From Pyrocephalus nanus (lineage: Eukaryota > Chordata > Aves > Passeriformes > Tyrannidae): DNA of 64,000 nucleotides. Shown here one piece after another: positions 49,001 to 61,745 of this stretch. The stretch lies in contig CM076275.1 of the NCBI GenBank assembly GCA_038380795.1, forward strand, positions 498,501 to 562,500. The letters run 5' to 3'. A program made the position numbers and the translations under genes. The first letter of the stretch is position 1, and each line of letters begins with the position of its first letter. The notes below the pieces were generated by a model. It saw only the letters and a program-made list of their open reading frames with translations, was not told the DNA's origin and ran no database searches.

Positions 49001-52000
49001 TTCTGCTGAAAAGGTTATGCTGTTGTCTGGTTTTGCAAACCCAAACTGTGGGCTGCCATTCTCCCAGGAATTTGTCTGCCTGACAGTGACACAAAAAATC
49101 CTCAGTATGATCTTTGCCTGGTGTTCCATGATCGTTGTTGTTACTGTGCAGCCCTTTATTTCTGTGTGATGTTTCTTTTCTGTTTGATTTTCTGGTCTGT
49201 CTTATCTGTACTGTTTCTTTTCTGAATTAAGGTGTGGCAGATGCGTTCACATGATTAAACATTGGAAGTTCTTTGTTTGTTTTGCTTTTGGTGTTTTTAA
49301 AATTTTTATGTGGTTTTGTTTGGGGTTTTTTAGGTTGTTTGGTTTGGTTTGGGCTTTTTATTGTTACAGGTTGTTGGTTTTGTATTTTTTTTAACCCAAA
49401 TATTTTTCTGTAGGTAATGATAGTGTTTATAATGGTGGGAAACATTTCTTTATGAACATGTGTGTTCTTTATAGTCAATAATGCTGCAGTAGAGGCAGTT
49501 TGACTTACAAAATCCGTTTCTTCTTTAGGCATCTGCTGGCACTTTGCACATTTCTCTGGGGGCTGTTCAGTCTCACTGCAGTCATTTTTCATTAAAACTT
49601 ATTTTCATTGAGATATCAATTTGACAGCTATAACAGTCTTCAGATAGAATATAAGACCTTTAGCTTTGTGTGTTTATCCATAAACTTTTATTTGATTATT
49701 TTAAAAGATTTGAAATAGCTTCTGCAGTGACTGCATTTAGAGCCATCACTGACTAGTGCCATCCTTAAAGAGGTGGTTGAGCTAGAACTTTTGTATATCT
49801 GGAAGTAATCACTCTAAAACATCATTGAGTGGCAGCTGCAGGTGCATGCTGCCGTTTCCATTTATGACCTTCTAATGCACACATTTCTGTCTATTCTATG
49901 GAGATAAAGTTTCACTGCATTTTTATCAACCAGATACTGTATATTATGCAGTCACTTTTCCTCTTGCATCTTCATAAACTTTCCTTCAGACGAATGCCAA
50001 TGTGTGGCCTAGAGAAGGAAATATGGCTAGAATACAGCATGCAGTCAACTGGGCTGGCAAAATAATCTGTGATTTTTGTGTGTTGGAGCATCTGGCCACT
50101 GTTATGGGATCCCTCTCCTTGGGTTATAGAAGCTGAGGCCAAGTTCCCTTCAGCCCTGTTCCTGCTTTCCATCCTGTGGCAAATTAAATGGGTGGTTTAG
50201 TTAGCATTAAATGTCTAATGATGATCTTCTGTGCTGTCTCTAGGCTGTCTGTAGCACAGGGGGAATCAGTAATGTAATTCATGTTTTGTTAACTAAAAAG
50301 TGGCAGTGACTGAAGTGAGAGGCTACTGAGCATTCCCTGTCAGTGCTCTCAGGAGAAGGGACGTACTACGTACTACTCTAGAACTGTTTGGTAGCAGTTT
50401 CTCCGGGTACTCTTAGCCCAGTTTTCTAACACCTTGTTTTCATTTTTCCCTAACACTTTTCAAACCTCTGTTGCTGAATGGAAACAGTGGGGGGGAAAAT
50501 AGGATAAGAGCATTATGAAAGAACGTGAAAAACACTTTTGTATTTCTGTGACTGCCCAGTGCTTTGAGAATGTTAATGGAGTACCCATTCATGCTGCCTG
50601 TAAGAATGCAAATCCAGCATCAGGGAATGTGAGAACATCTGGAGTGCAAGCCAAGTATGTAGGTCAGCAAATGACAGTTAAGTTATTGCTTAAAAATGGT
50701 TCAAGTTAAGGATAGTGGCTGAGCCTTAGTTCTGCAAGATTATCTTTAAGTCGTGCTTTTTTGTTGTTGTTCAGTGATTTCATTTCTCTTTCAAGTTGCT
50801 GGGAGAACATAATTTTTAGCTTCAGCACCTTCCTATGTGCCATTATCCTATGGCCAAGGAAATTTTATTGATCTTATTATTAATGTGGATCAGAAAGTAT
50901 GATCACAACCAGCTTTGTCTCAGGGGAGCAACATGTCTGGAGAGACACTTGCAATAAAGGATAATGTGCCTTTGATGTCTGAGAGTTATTTCTCAAAGAG
51001 AGTTTGTATTTACATTTCCATAAAGCTCTAAATACATTTAAATCCTGCAACATAGACTTTTTCTTTAGTGCAGTCTGGGGTTGATCTCATGCTAATAGAG
51101 GGCAAGTCAGAGGGGCCTGGAAGGCACATATGTGTCTGATGGGAGTCCTTTGTTATATGTGTGAGTGTATCAGGTTGTATGAAAAATGGTGTTCTGTTGT
51201 GCCCTAAATGGCACGTGCTCCTGTCAGTGAGTTTGCATTTGAGTTCAGGTGCTCTGTGTTTACGAGGAAGTCATGTGGCCAGTGCTGAAAAGTGCAAAAT
51301 TACATTGAGGAAGTTGGTTTAAAAAGTGATTTGAATGGAGAAGTGGAACCTATTTTATAAAGTACAGATGGGCACTTACCTGAGGACCCAACAGGAGAGA
51401 GGGAAGCAGGTGGTGTTTGAGGCATCAGCCAGAGCTGGTGGCTGTGTTGGGTGCAGAAAGGCAGCTGGGAGGGAAAAGTGTGGCATTTCTGGGTTTTGGG
51501 GTCAAAGTCTGTGTGAAGATGCAGTTGCATGGTGTAATACTCAACTGAGATTTTTCAGGCATAGACCATTCTTTTGTTACGTGTTTTGCCAGTTCCAACT
51601 CTATTGGGGCTCTAATTTGCTGGGAGAGCTTTTGGGTGCTAAACACAGGCAAGAACATTTGGGCAGTTACTGCTGTCAGACTGAGAATCTGAGTGGACTT
51701 GGGGAAAAAGCATAACCGTATGACTGTATGAATAAAGCAGTTAATTAGAGGCAGATTTATTTTCAGAGCTATTATGTATCCAAATTTAACTGTAATAGTG
51801 AGGTATTTAAATTGACCCTGAAACATTTAGGTGCAGGCATTAGTAAAAGCAGCAGGGATGCAGAGAGGCATTACATTACTGGAAGGTTGGAGGTGATGAA
51901 TGCAAGTCACCTTGCTGTAAAATTCCCAGTGACTATATGAAATGAGTGGACCTGTACAGCGAGCCACTTCAGCAGGTATGAAACAAAAGAGAGCTTCAAC

Positions 52001-52151
52001 AAGAAAAAAAGAAGATATTTAATGGAGTCTTTTGGTAAAGGCATGAAAAATTATTATGGAGGAAGAGACTAGTAAGAGCAATTTTTCCAGAGTGCCTGAA
52101 GTAGACGAAGAAAACAGCTATGTCACAGTAATTTTTTGGGTGGTTTATTTG

Positions 52152-52712
52152 CCTTTCTTTTTTTCTGCTTTTTTTTTCCCTACCTTTTTTTCCTGCTTTT
52201 TTTTTTCCTGCTTTTTTTTCCCTGCTTTTTTTTCCCTGCTTTTTTTTCCTGCTTTTTTTCTCTGCTTTTTTTTCCCTGCTTTTTTTTCCCTGCTTTTTTT
52301 TCCCTGCTTTTTTTTTCCCTGCTTTTTTTTCCCTGCTTTTTTTTCCTGCTTTTTTCCCCTGCTTTTTTTTCCTGCTTTTTTCCGCTTTTTTTTTCCGCTT
52401 TTTTTTCCGCTTTTTTTTCCGCTTTTTTTTTCTGCCTTTTTTTTCCGCTTTTTTTCCGCTTTTTTCCCCCGCTTTTTTCCCCCGCTTTTTTCCCCCGCTT
52501 TTTTCCCCCGCTTTTTTCCCCCGCTTTTTTCCCCCGCTTTTTTCCCCCGCTTTTTTCCCCCGCTTTCTTCCCCCGCTTTTTTCCCCCGCTTTTTTCCCCC
52601 GCTTTTTTCCCCCGCTTTTTCCCCCGCTTTTTTTCCCCCGCTTTTTTTTCTGCCTTTATTTTTTTTCCTGCTTTTTTGCCCTGCTTTTTTTGCCCTGCTT
52701 TTTTTTTTTTTT
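52152..52712. repeat. Long asymmetric pyrimidine tract (T-run/C-run satellite)
   Basis: About 560 bases on the + strand are almost entirely T and C, with a single G in each repeat. The left half is built of T8-9 with CCCTGC or CCTGC; the centre has TTTTTTTTCCGC units; the right half (about 52455-52640) has some thirteen copies of a 13-bp unit, CTTTTTTCCCCCG. It lies in intron 3 with the pyrimidine strand in the RNA. Phenylalanine/proline/leucine-rich open frames of about 230-260 codons through it are artefacts. Run lengths in such a tract are error-prone. Confidence 0.95.
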
Positions 52713-55700
52713 ACCTTTGCATGTGTGGAAGTAATTTTATTTCGCCAAGCCTGAAGCTGGGTAGTTTGGCAGTGTTAGCTCTGGTCTGTCCCTATTTGCT
52801 GAGAAAGGGATGCATTTGGGCAACTAATTACATTGTTCTCACTGTAGTATTTTTTCTTCTCTCATGTCAAATGTTAAGGTGGACAAAGTTGCTGGTTGTC
52901 TTGGGGAACATTTAGATTACAAATTTTAGAGGAATCAGTATGCTTCTTCCATGCCTTCAGGGCTATTAAAATGCATTGAATAGCAGTAGTTACAAATACA
53001 AAGCCTTAGATAAAAGCAAACCAATTTTTCACCTCAGTAGCAATAAAGATGTTTTTCCCTCCCTTCTGCATCACCCTCCCTTCCTCACTCATTCAGCAAG
53101 GGGAGAATCTCGTGATTGCCTTTACCTGCATCCTTGAGAATGGTCTAGAAAATAACTGCAATGGGGAAAATCTGTTCCATTCAGAGTTTGGGTTTTTTTT
53201 GTTTTTTTAAGCAGAGTAGCTTATGTAAAAATGCCATGAGATGGCTTAATGGGAGTCTTGCTTATAGGGCAGGAAAAGATTCAGGAAGGCAAATGTCTTG
53301 TCAAGCCAGAGCAGCACCCATTTGCCACACAAGAGTGGTCAAGACAGGGAAGTCTGGACCTCAAAAGCTACTTGAGCACCATTTTGGAAGGGTTTGGTTT
53401 TAGGTTTTTGGGTGTTTTTTGGTTTTCAGTTGTTCATATGGTGGGCACTTTGACCATTTCTGAGTGCAGTTGCAGTTACATTAACTAGGATAAAAATTAG
53501 GTGACTGGTGAGTCTTTCAGCTTCAAGGCTTTACGTGAGCATCTGGTTTGGGAAAGAACAAAAGCATGTAAATTAAAGATTTGCATCTTCCTGCAAGGCT
53601 TCCATTAGAAGGAGACATTAACTGAAAGACTAGATTTTCTGACTGTTGTTTTCCTGTAAATACTTGGAGAGCACACTTGTCTCAGTATTTGGTTTGGTTG
53701 TTGCTTTGCCTTAGAGATAGTTGTCTTTCAAAACAGCATTTAAAGATGTTACAGAAATCATTCACGTTTTATGAATTACTAGGAATACAAGAGAGCACTT
53801 CTCACCTGCACAGATTCTCAATTATCATGTATATGCTGTATATTAATTTCACACCTAATTTGAAGCAGAAAGAATCTGAACAGTTTTATGCACTCTGAAA
53901 AACACATCTGTATCATGAGGGAATGATGAGAACAAAGGAGGGAAATGTCTGTGGTTTAAGAGCAGTTTTAGCTGAGGGAAGACATTTGGATTGGTGCTAC
54001 TTCAACATCTCTCTGTTAAGGGTCTATTCCAGTTCATTATCCTGCTCAGTTTTACACTTGTAAATTCATTGGCATTGAGTTTAAGATTAAATGAACCAAA
54101 TGGGGTCAGCAATGTCTTTTCATATGTCCTTTTCTGACTTTTTTCCCTTTGGTATGTAATAATGTCTGGGTTTATATATTTGGAGTTTTTGATAATCCGT
54201 CATTAATATATATTTCCATATTTTCAAATTAAACACTTGACATTATCTCTGCACCTTTCTTTCCTACTGCACACTGCTACTATGATGAGATTTCTTTCTG
54301 TAGTATAGCAGCAGTATCACTTCAAACATTTCTGCAGCGATGACAGGTTTTAAGTTGGTCTTTTTGTAAGTGCTTTGGCCCTTCTAAGAGGTGGAAAAAT
54401 TTAAAAAAGGTGTTGTGTTCCATTTTTAGGAAAATCAGCTGGTTCTGTTCTCATCAGTGCTCTCTTCTCATCAGTAGAAATACGAGTAAGAAAATAATTT
54501 TAGTAAGCTTTGCCTTAATTGTAGTCATTCAAGTAGTAACATTGTTATGGGTCTCTGAAATGAAAGGATTTTCTTTCGCTCTCTCAATATTAGTCATGTA
54601 TTTCACATTAGCAAAAGTTTCTGTCTGGTTTGGTGTTATATGCACAATGAATTTTTTAAAAAAGAGGCAGACCTGAAAGGAAAAGTTGTATTTTATGGAT
54701 TGATTATGACCTGAGCCATCTGAGATAGTTTGGTGAGAACCCCAGGAGGGTGCTCTGTACACTTATTTAGCATCTATTAAGCTCTGACACTGTAATGCTG
54801 TATTTATCTGAAGATAATCAGGTCAGCCTTTTATAAGGCAGGAAAAAATTACTAGGAAAAATTGTACATAACATTCTGGAAACAAATGGTTTTGCATGTT
54901 AAAAAGAGATGTTACCAGCTGTTTTATAGATTGGTCACTGGGGCTTTAATGTGAGATAATTAACTTTGCCTTGCAGAAGGTAAATTATGCTTTGGGTGCT
55001 ACTAATGAAAAGCCCTTTAGGGAAACACAGAATGACCTGGAGGGTCCATTTTTAAGTCTGTCTGGTGCTGTTTATTTTTGCTACCACATTACTGGAAATA
55101 ACAATCCTTTATTGAAACATGCAAACCCCAAACATGCAGCACGTGCAATCTGACTTTACCTCCAGAGCGTTAGTGGGATCATAGTGTCTGCTGAAATAAA
55201 TTCTACAGATTTATGGTCAAATTCTAGTAAATTTGGGTATGTCCAGGTCTTCTAATAATATACTTAGACACTTCCCTCAGCAGGAAAATACAGCTGAACT
55301 TACGGAATGTCCTAACAGCTTTGTTCCTGATTACAGAAGAAGTTTGTAGAAGGCAGAGGAAATTATCTGAGGTTTAATGCCCAGATAACTAGACCATCAA
55401 ACCTTCCTAGATGGAGACTGCATAAAGAGAGGGGGGGATAAAAATGTCCTGGGCCTGGCCTGCTCTCTCAGATTAAAAAGTAAAAAAAAAATTAGAAATT
55501 ATCAAGCTGTATGTTTTGGAGGTCCTTGAGAGGACCAATTTAAGCTTTTATGTCACATTGGCTTTACATTTGCTTCCATGTCTGAACTGGGTGGGTGCAG
55601 ATGACATAAGTTACTGTAAATTACTGATTTATATTTGATTACTTTACTTGATAGATCCAGTGCTTTCACTTATTGTGTTAGCTCCCTGGGAAATTACTCA

Positions 55701-58700
55701 TAATTCAGCTATAAATTGAAGGAAAAAAATAATGCAAGAAGTAGAATTCTGTAAGATAAATTAGAGCTTGAAGTTTCTGAAAGGAACAATGTAAGCTATA
55801 CAGTAGCATCTAATTTTAAACATTTCAGCAGTTAATTAGAAGTAGCTGGATGACAATTGCACTAAATAAAACAAATTATTGGAAGCAAGCGTATAAAAAT
55901 CAACACTTTCATGAAGTTTTTCATGTATAACTCGTCTATCAGTCACTAAAGTGAACGTAATTATCATTAGCAAAGGCATTTGTCCTCCCAGTGATTGTCT
56001 GTACATGTGTTTTGCTGTAAATATGCATGTGTTTCAAGCTCCCAAGTTTCACGATATTTTCAGTTGGTACAATGTGAAACAGATCTTTTGTTGTGCCTTT
56101 GTTCTCGAGTGCCTGGTGTCTGAGTTACAGGCGAGTTCAGTGTTTTACTGGATGCAGCTGGACCACAGGGGAATCCTTGCTTTAATTAGTAAATTGCTTT
56201 TCGGTGATGTTTTTCCATAAAGTAATCATGGTTGAGTTTGCATTGCACTGCAGTGCTTATCCTCTCTGTCAAGTTTGTGTTGGGAAACCAGCTCTCCAGC
56301 TGTGAAGGAAGAAAACCGGCCAGTTGGCAGTACTTCCTGAAATCTGGAGATGCTTATTCAGCTCTGAAGTAGCAGGCTGTGAACTGGTACACAGGCAGGT
56401 TCAGATTCTTCAGCGGAGAGCTCCTGATCTGTGGAACCCTGACAAGCCTGTTGGCCACATCTGCACTGGGAGCGTGCAGGCCACTGTGGGTGGCAGAGGA
56501 GATGCTGTTGCCCCCTCACTTTTGTGCTAAGTTCCAGCCAGTAGCACTGGGGAGCCAGCCAGAAGCACTGGGCAGACCCTCTTCACCAGCACTCATTTGT
56601 GCAACCAGGGCCAAGAGACCTCTGCTGTCACTGGGACCTTGTCCCAGGTGGCTCTGCACTCCCTGGTGGGTTTCCATTTTCATATGAAGAGCCTTTTGCA
56701 GTGGTATCAAATACTTCCTTCCTCAGCAGCATCATGCAGCCGTTGCCCTGTGTGCTCACGTTTCTCAGTGTGGTTTCAGGTGGCTGGTGCTGAGCTCCCT
56801 TTGGCTGCAGGAGTTGTGTCCACTGCTGTTGGATGGACTCACAAAGATCTGTGGGCAGGCACCGAGGCCCCAGCCAGCCCTGCCACCATAGTTCTCTCTT
56901 CTTTTACACTAGACTGCCCTACAGGCCATCTCAAAATTACCATCCACCTAAAGAAAGTGGAAAACATTTCTGTAGATGCAGCCAGTTCATGGACATGTGA
57001 ATCCTCCCTCAAATCATCTGCTTGGCCCTTAGGCAAGGAAGAATTACGGGGTTTTTTCAAGGAGTTGCTTGTTCGTCTCAGTGTAGAAATGTGAAAACCA
57101 AACATGTTTAAAGTGGTGATAAGGTCATGCTTCTGAGGCTGAACAAATCTGAATTATTACTGTTTTGAGATCCCTCCTGTGCAGGAGTGATGCATGAACA
57201 AGTCAAAGGCAAGAGCAATCTCCTTTCTTTAGCTCCTGGAAATCTTTGAAATATGATGCCCACATGCCCTCCATGGCCTCTTTTTCTTGGCATACAGCAT
57301 ATCTCATCCTGAAGGTTGGCAGGACACCTGCCCTTCATGCTGCTGGGGTAAAACACATCCAAGTTTTCATGTGCTAATGAATGGTTGTAAAGCCCAGTAG
57401 AAAAGTGTACCTACCCCTCCTTTAAGAGAAATACTGTTCCATTTCTGCTTCTGGTCGTTCTGCCAAACTGTACTGTAGGATAGGACAAATCTTAGTTTCT
57501 CTATTTCCCAAATGGCCATAAAAATATATATCTACTATTATTTAAGACTTGGCTGAGGTTTCTGTGCTTAGATCAAAGGTTGCAAATGCTGCAGGGTTCT
57601 GTAGGGAGTCAGTTCAAACACCATAAGCTCAGGGCAGCACATCTGAGCCACTGTTGCTCTGTTGCAATAGCAGGTATCAGATCAAATGATTGAATCAACA
57701 GACCCTATTCAGTATAATAGAAATGTCATTTGTAGTAGAATTTTATCATTGGATTTATGTTCCTTGCTTTGCAGATAAATGGCTTAGCTGTGCCTTCGCA
57801 TTTAATAGCAGCAGGAGACCATTATTCTCTAACAATACACTATTTCATTGACATTATCTCTTTAGAAACACAGTATTGCAGAAAGAAGCTGTCTAGGTGT
57901 GTTTCCTCCTATACAGAAAACAAAATGTAAATATAAAACTTATGGTAGTTCATGCAGCTAATTTCAGTTGATCTGCTTTTTTTTTTCCTGCACTTAGATA
58001 GGTTTGTGAGCAGGGACAGTTCTCGGTGTTTCATAGCAGGAAACATTTAAGACCTGCTTGTGGTACAAATAAATGAAGAAGGGAACATTTAAATTTTTTT
58101 TAATGATGCTTTTAGAGGGGTGGGGGTAAGGGGACCCTGAAGGCTTTAATTAGAAAACCAGACAACTAATCTTCTTTTTTAGAAGATGAATTATGATGTA
58201 TGGTTTTCTGGTTTTGTTGGTAGTGTTTCAGGTTTTTTTGGACTTCAGACTTGGTAACACCCAGAACATGGCAGAACTGTCATTCCTCACTGCAGCAGGT
58301 CCTGAATTACACCTTGTGTTATATGACACCAACGTGCCACTTTCTGCAGATGTTTTCTTGCCTATTTATTTCTTTCACCAAACTCCCAAGTAATCAGTGT
58401 AAAGCCATCTACCAAAAAAAAAAAGACAATAAACTGCTCAGCCTGTTCCATGGCTGAAATTGTGCTTGTATCTGGAGATCCCTGTAGCATGACCGGTATT
58501 CTCAACCCCCCCAGTTTGTGTTCATCTATTCCTGTACTTGCCTTGTTGCAACGCTTCTTCCTTGCATTTGCAAATATGTTGTTTATTTTTGTGGAACAAA
58601 CATCGTTCATGTCCCGTTTCTGTCCTGTCCTGCCCAGATGTGGGGTATCCTTTGGTAGCTGCAGGTAACTTTTCTTGGTGTAAGGAAATGACATCTTTAA

Positions 58701-59273
58701 AGAACAGCAGTGCAGAACATGAGCTGGTGAGTCAGCAATGGACACTGAAATCTAGATGGGAAAATCTGAAGCTGCCTGTCAATTGGAGGCACCAGGGTGA
58801 TTTCTGAATTAGTTGTGTCTGTGTTTAAGCTTGTTGTTCATGGGTAGCAGTGGCACCTGTTGCTTTTAGGGATGGTGTGTGGTTCTTGTTCATCACACTC
58901 ATAACAGGATGGGATTTGTTAGGTTTTTTAACTGCAATTTTGAAACTTGCTCTTTAAGATGCTTCAGATTACTGCTAGATCCCAGGTCTGCTATGCTCAG
59001 ATTGACCAGGTGGACATGAAGGAACCATATCAGTGTTTCAAAAATTACATGAAGATGGAAAAAAAAATTATCTAATAAGAAATCAAAAGTAAAAAATATC
59101 ACCTGTTTTTGTCAAACATTTTGTGTGAAGCATTGGTGTGACAGTATCAGTTATTTCAGTGCTCAGTTTTTATCTATCAGTGAATGTATTACCAGTACTG
59201 GGGGATTTAAGTTGGTATATTTTTCTAGATTTAACACTGTTTGGCGTAAAAAGATGCAAAAAATTTGTTATTC

Positions 59274-59334
59274 TTTTTTATTTGTTTATTTATTTGTTTT
59301 ATTTATTTATTTATTTGTTTATTTATTTATTTGT
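59274..59334. repeat. TTTA/TTTG tetranucleotide microsatellite
   Basis: Alternating TTTA and TTTG units over about 60 bases, ending before TTACTG. A potentially variable microsatellite in intron 3. Confidence 0.92.
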
Positions 59335-61167
59335 TACTGTTTCTAAATGTGAAATTTTGAATGTCATCTGCACAGTTCTACACCATGGTAGGGCCAAGAG
59401 GTACTGAAGTGCAATCCTTAGGATAACCAATCTTGTACAAAAGTATACTGGAACAGGAATTGTCATTAGTGACAGTATAAAGTGCCTTTAAAACAACAAA
59501 TTAATGACATTATTGTGATCTCTGTGGCATTTCTGATAGGGCCTTCAGTCCCTGAGGTAGAAATTTAGGACACAAGTCACTGAAGTTCAGGAAACATGAG
59601 CCAGTTTTGCCCTTTTTCTTCCTTCCTAATTATTTCCTTTTCTTTTTTTGATTAGGGATCACAATTTGGATAATTCACTGCTGATTGTGTGATGGCACAT
59701 TGTCCTAAGCAGAACATTTTTCCATAAACATTTGTTTCATAAGTAATTTTAACTAATGTCAAATACTTATGAATCATCCTCTTATCACTTACAAAAAAGA
59801 ACTTTTAGTCTTCCATCTGCTTCTCCTTAATTTTCAGCTTTATTACACATGCAATTACAATTTTCCTCTTCTAAATAATTCACTACACAGTTCATTTCCC
59901 ACAGAAGGTAAATGAATAAAAATCTGTTTTCTTTAGCATTGGCCTGTCTGTTTTCTGTGCCTGGCTGGCAGCCAGGAATATTAGATTTCAACATTCAGTT
60001 TTTAAAAGTGTGACTTTTAGTGTTAGCAATAGATAAATATGTATGGGGATTGTGAAAATTATCCAGTGGTTGGAATCTGAATCCTCTTTTGACCCCCCCT
60101 TTTTTTTCCCTATTCAATTCTAAGCAGAATGGCCAATTATACTGAACTAAGGTGAATGCTAAATGTTGCTGGTGGGCTACAAATAAGCACTCCCTAACGA
60201 GGGAGGAGTTAAGTCCTGATTTTAAAATTACTCTTGATGGACAATCTATAGAATATACAAAGCACCCTGTAAGACTGCGTAACAGATTAAAAATTCATTC
60301 TAAGTAACAGATATCCAGCTCATTGAGTTGGCAGTTGATGTATTGCCGTGTTCCAAAGCCATGAAAATCCATATATTGGCTGCCAAAGTGTCACCATGTC
60401 CCTAGGAAAGGTAGTTAGTAATTTAGTATTTCTGTGTGGTTTATTGGAACTTCATTTGAATAGGAAGAGGAGGTTAAATCATAATTAAATCTATGTGGTG
60501 TGATCATAGAAGTGGAGGTCTGTGGTATGGAGTTGTATGTTTCTGATTAAGTAATTTTTACAATGAAGCATCATGATACAGCAGAGTGCAGAGAGAATTG
60601 TTTTTCTTGTTAAGCAAAAAATATATCAAGAAGTTTATGGCAGTGGGTTTTTTTTCCTTTTTAATACCCTTATGTTTCTTTGTCTCATATTAAAGGAATC
60701 ACAGTCATGTAAGGATTTACAACAAACCTCTACTAGGGAATAAAAGAGATATTTACTGTATAATAGTTTTAATAGTTTAATAGTTATTTTTCTTACACAG
60801 TATGACAGTAATATGAATAGTGAGTGAAATAAAGTTAGTAGAAATGGAACAGGGTACATAAAGAATTTTTTTGCACCCAGATCTAGAGAAATATGGGTCT
60901 AAATAAAATTTAGGAATCAAATAGATTCTTAAGAAGAATCCATGTGTAAATGGCTCATGTGTATCTCCAGTTCAGGGAAGCTCAGAATTGTCACTGTCTG
61001 GATTCATAATCCGTAGAAATAATTATTTTTCAAAGCCTGATACTGCAGTATTGTTGTGATTTCACTGGGGGCAGGATTAACAGGCTTAGGTGAAGTTTTG
61101 TGCCCGAAATCTCTGGGCCTTCATGAAAATGCGAAAATCATCTCAGTATATATGGAAACTTACTGGA

Positions 61168-61193
61168 TTTGGTTGGTTGGTTGGTTGGTTTTT
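61168..61193. repeat. (TTGG)5 microsatellite
   Basis: Five TTGG units followed by a T run. Short and perfect. Confidence 0.9.
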
Positions 61194-61696
61194 AAGACCC
61201 TTCTCAGTACTGATTTGGTAAAATGCTCTTTTGTAAAGCCCTGAAGGACAGGCTTAGTTTTAAGCACTTAATATTTTCCTCAGGAGAGGTGCTTTCATGA
61301 AGCATTGACTGTGGATTTGCTTTCTGTTTGTGCAAACTTCGCTATAATTAATTTTCAGTATATTTTCCTATTTAATTCTCGCAGACTGAGAACATCTCCA
61401 GTTGTAAATATTCCTTGCTGAATAGCTCAAACAAGCAGGTACCAGATTGATGTTTCAGGAGTTCCTAAATCAGCGTGTGAGAGCGCAGGCTCTGTGAGTG
61501 CAGCTCGTTAATTGGGAGCTGCTGCAGTGAATCATCTTGTGCTGCAGGGCACTTGAGGTCTGGCTCGACTTTTGGAATACTGAGATGAGGAGATAATTTA
61601 GGAGGAGGTACTTAATTGTAATATTTGGTGACATTAATAGCAAGTTGTCTGATAGAAGATATGAAATAATTAAATTAGGCCATTCTTGTCTCGAAA

Positions 61697-61745
61697 TGTT
61701 CATGGAACAGCCCAGGTTGGAAGGGATCTTGAAAGATCACATGTG
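61697..61745 (-). mobile_element. CR1 LINE 3'-end remnant
   Basis: The string GAACAGCCCAGGTTGGAAGG followed by GATCTTGAAAGATCAC matches the reverse complement of the CR1 3' end, so the element lies on the - strand. The similarity fades after about 61745; a few weaker matches may extend to about 61830. Only the terminal piece is left, with no coding capacity. It is far less diverged over its core than the copy near 8.7 kb. Confidence 0.75.

Noticed and set aside
50821..50841. REST/NRSE-like element
   Set aside because: Only the left half (TTCAGCACC) matches. The right half agrees at 4 of 10 positions, about 13 of 21 overall, which is too weak to call in 64 kb of sequence.
52056..52915. Two open frames of about 230-260 codons rich in Phe, Pro, Cys and Leu
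   Set aside because: They are direct translations of a low-complexity T/C satellite in overlapping frames, with no other coding evidence.
56597..57094. 165-codon + strand open frame in intron 3
   Set aside because: The longest frame outside repeats, but it shows no domain, signal peptide or splice context, lies in a modestly GC-rich patch, and overlaps other open frames. Long single frames occur by chance in 64 kb.
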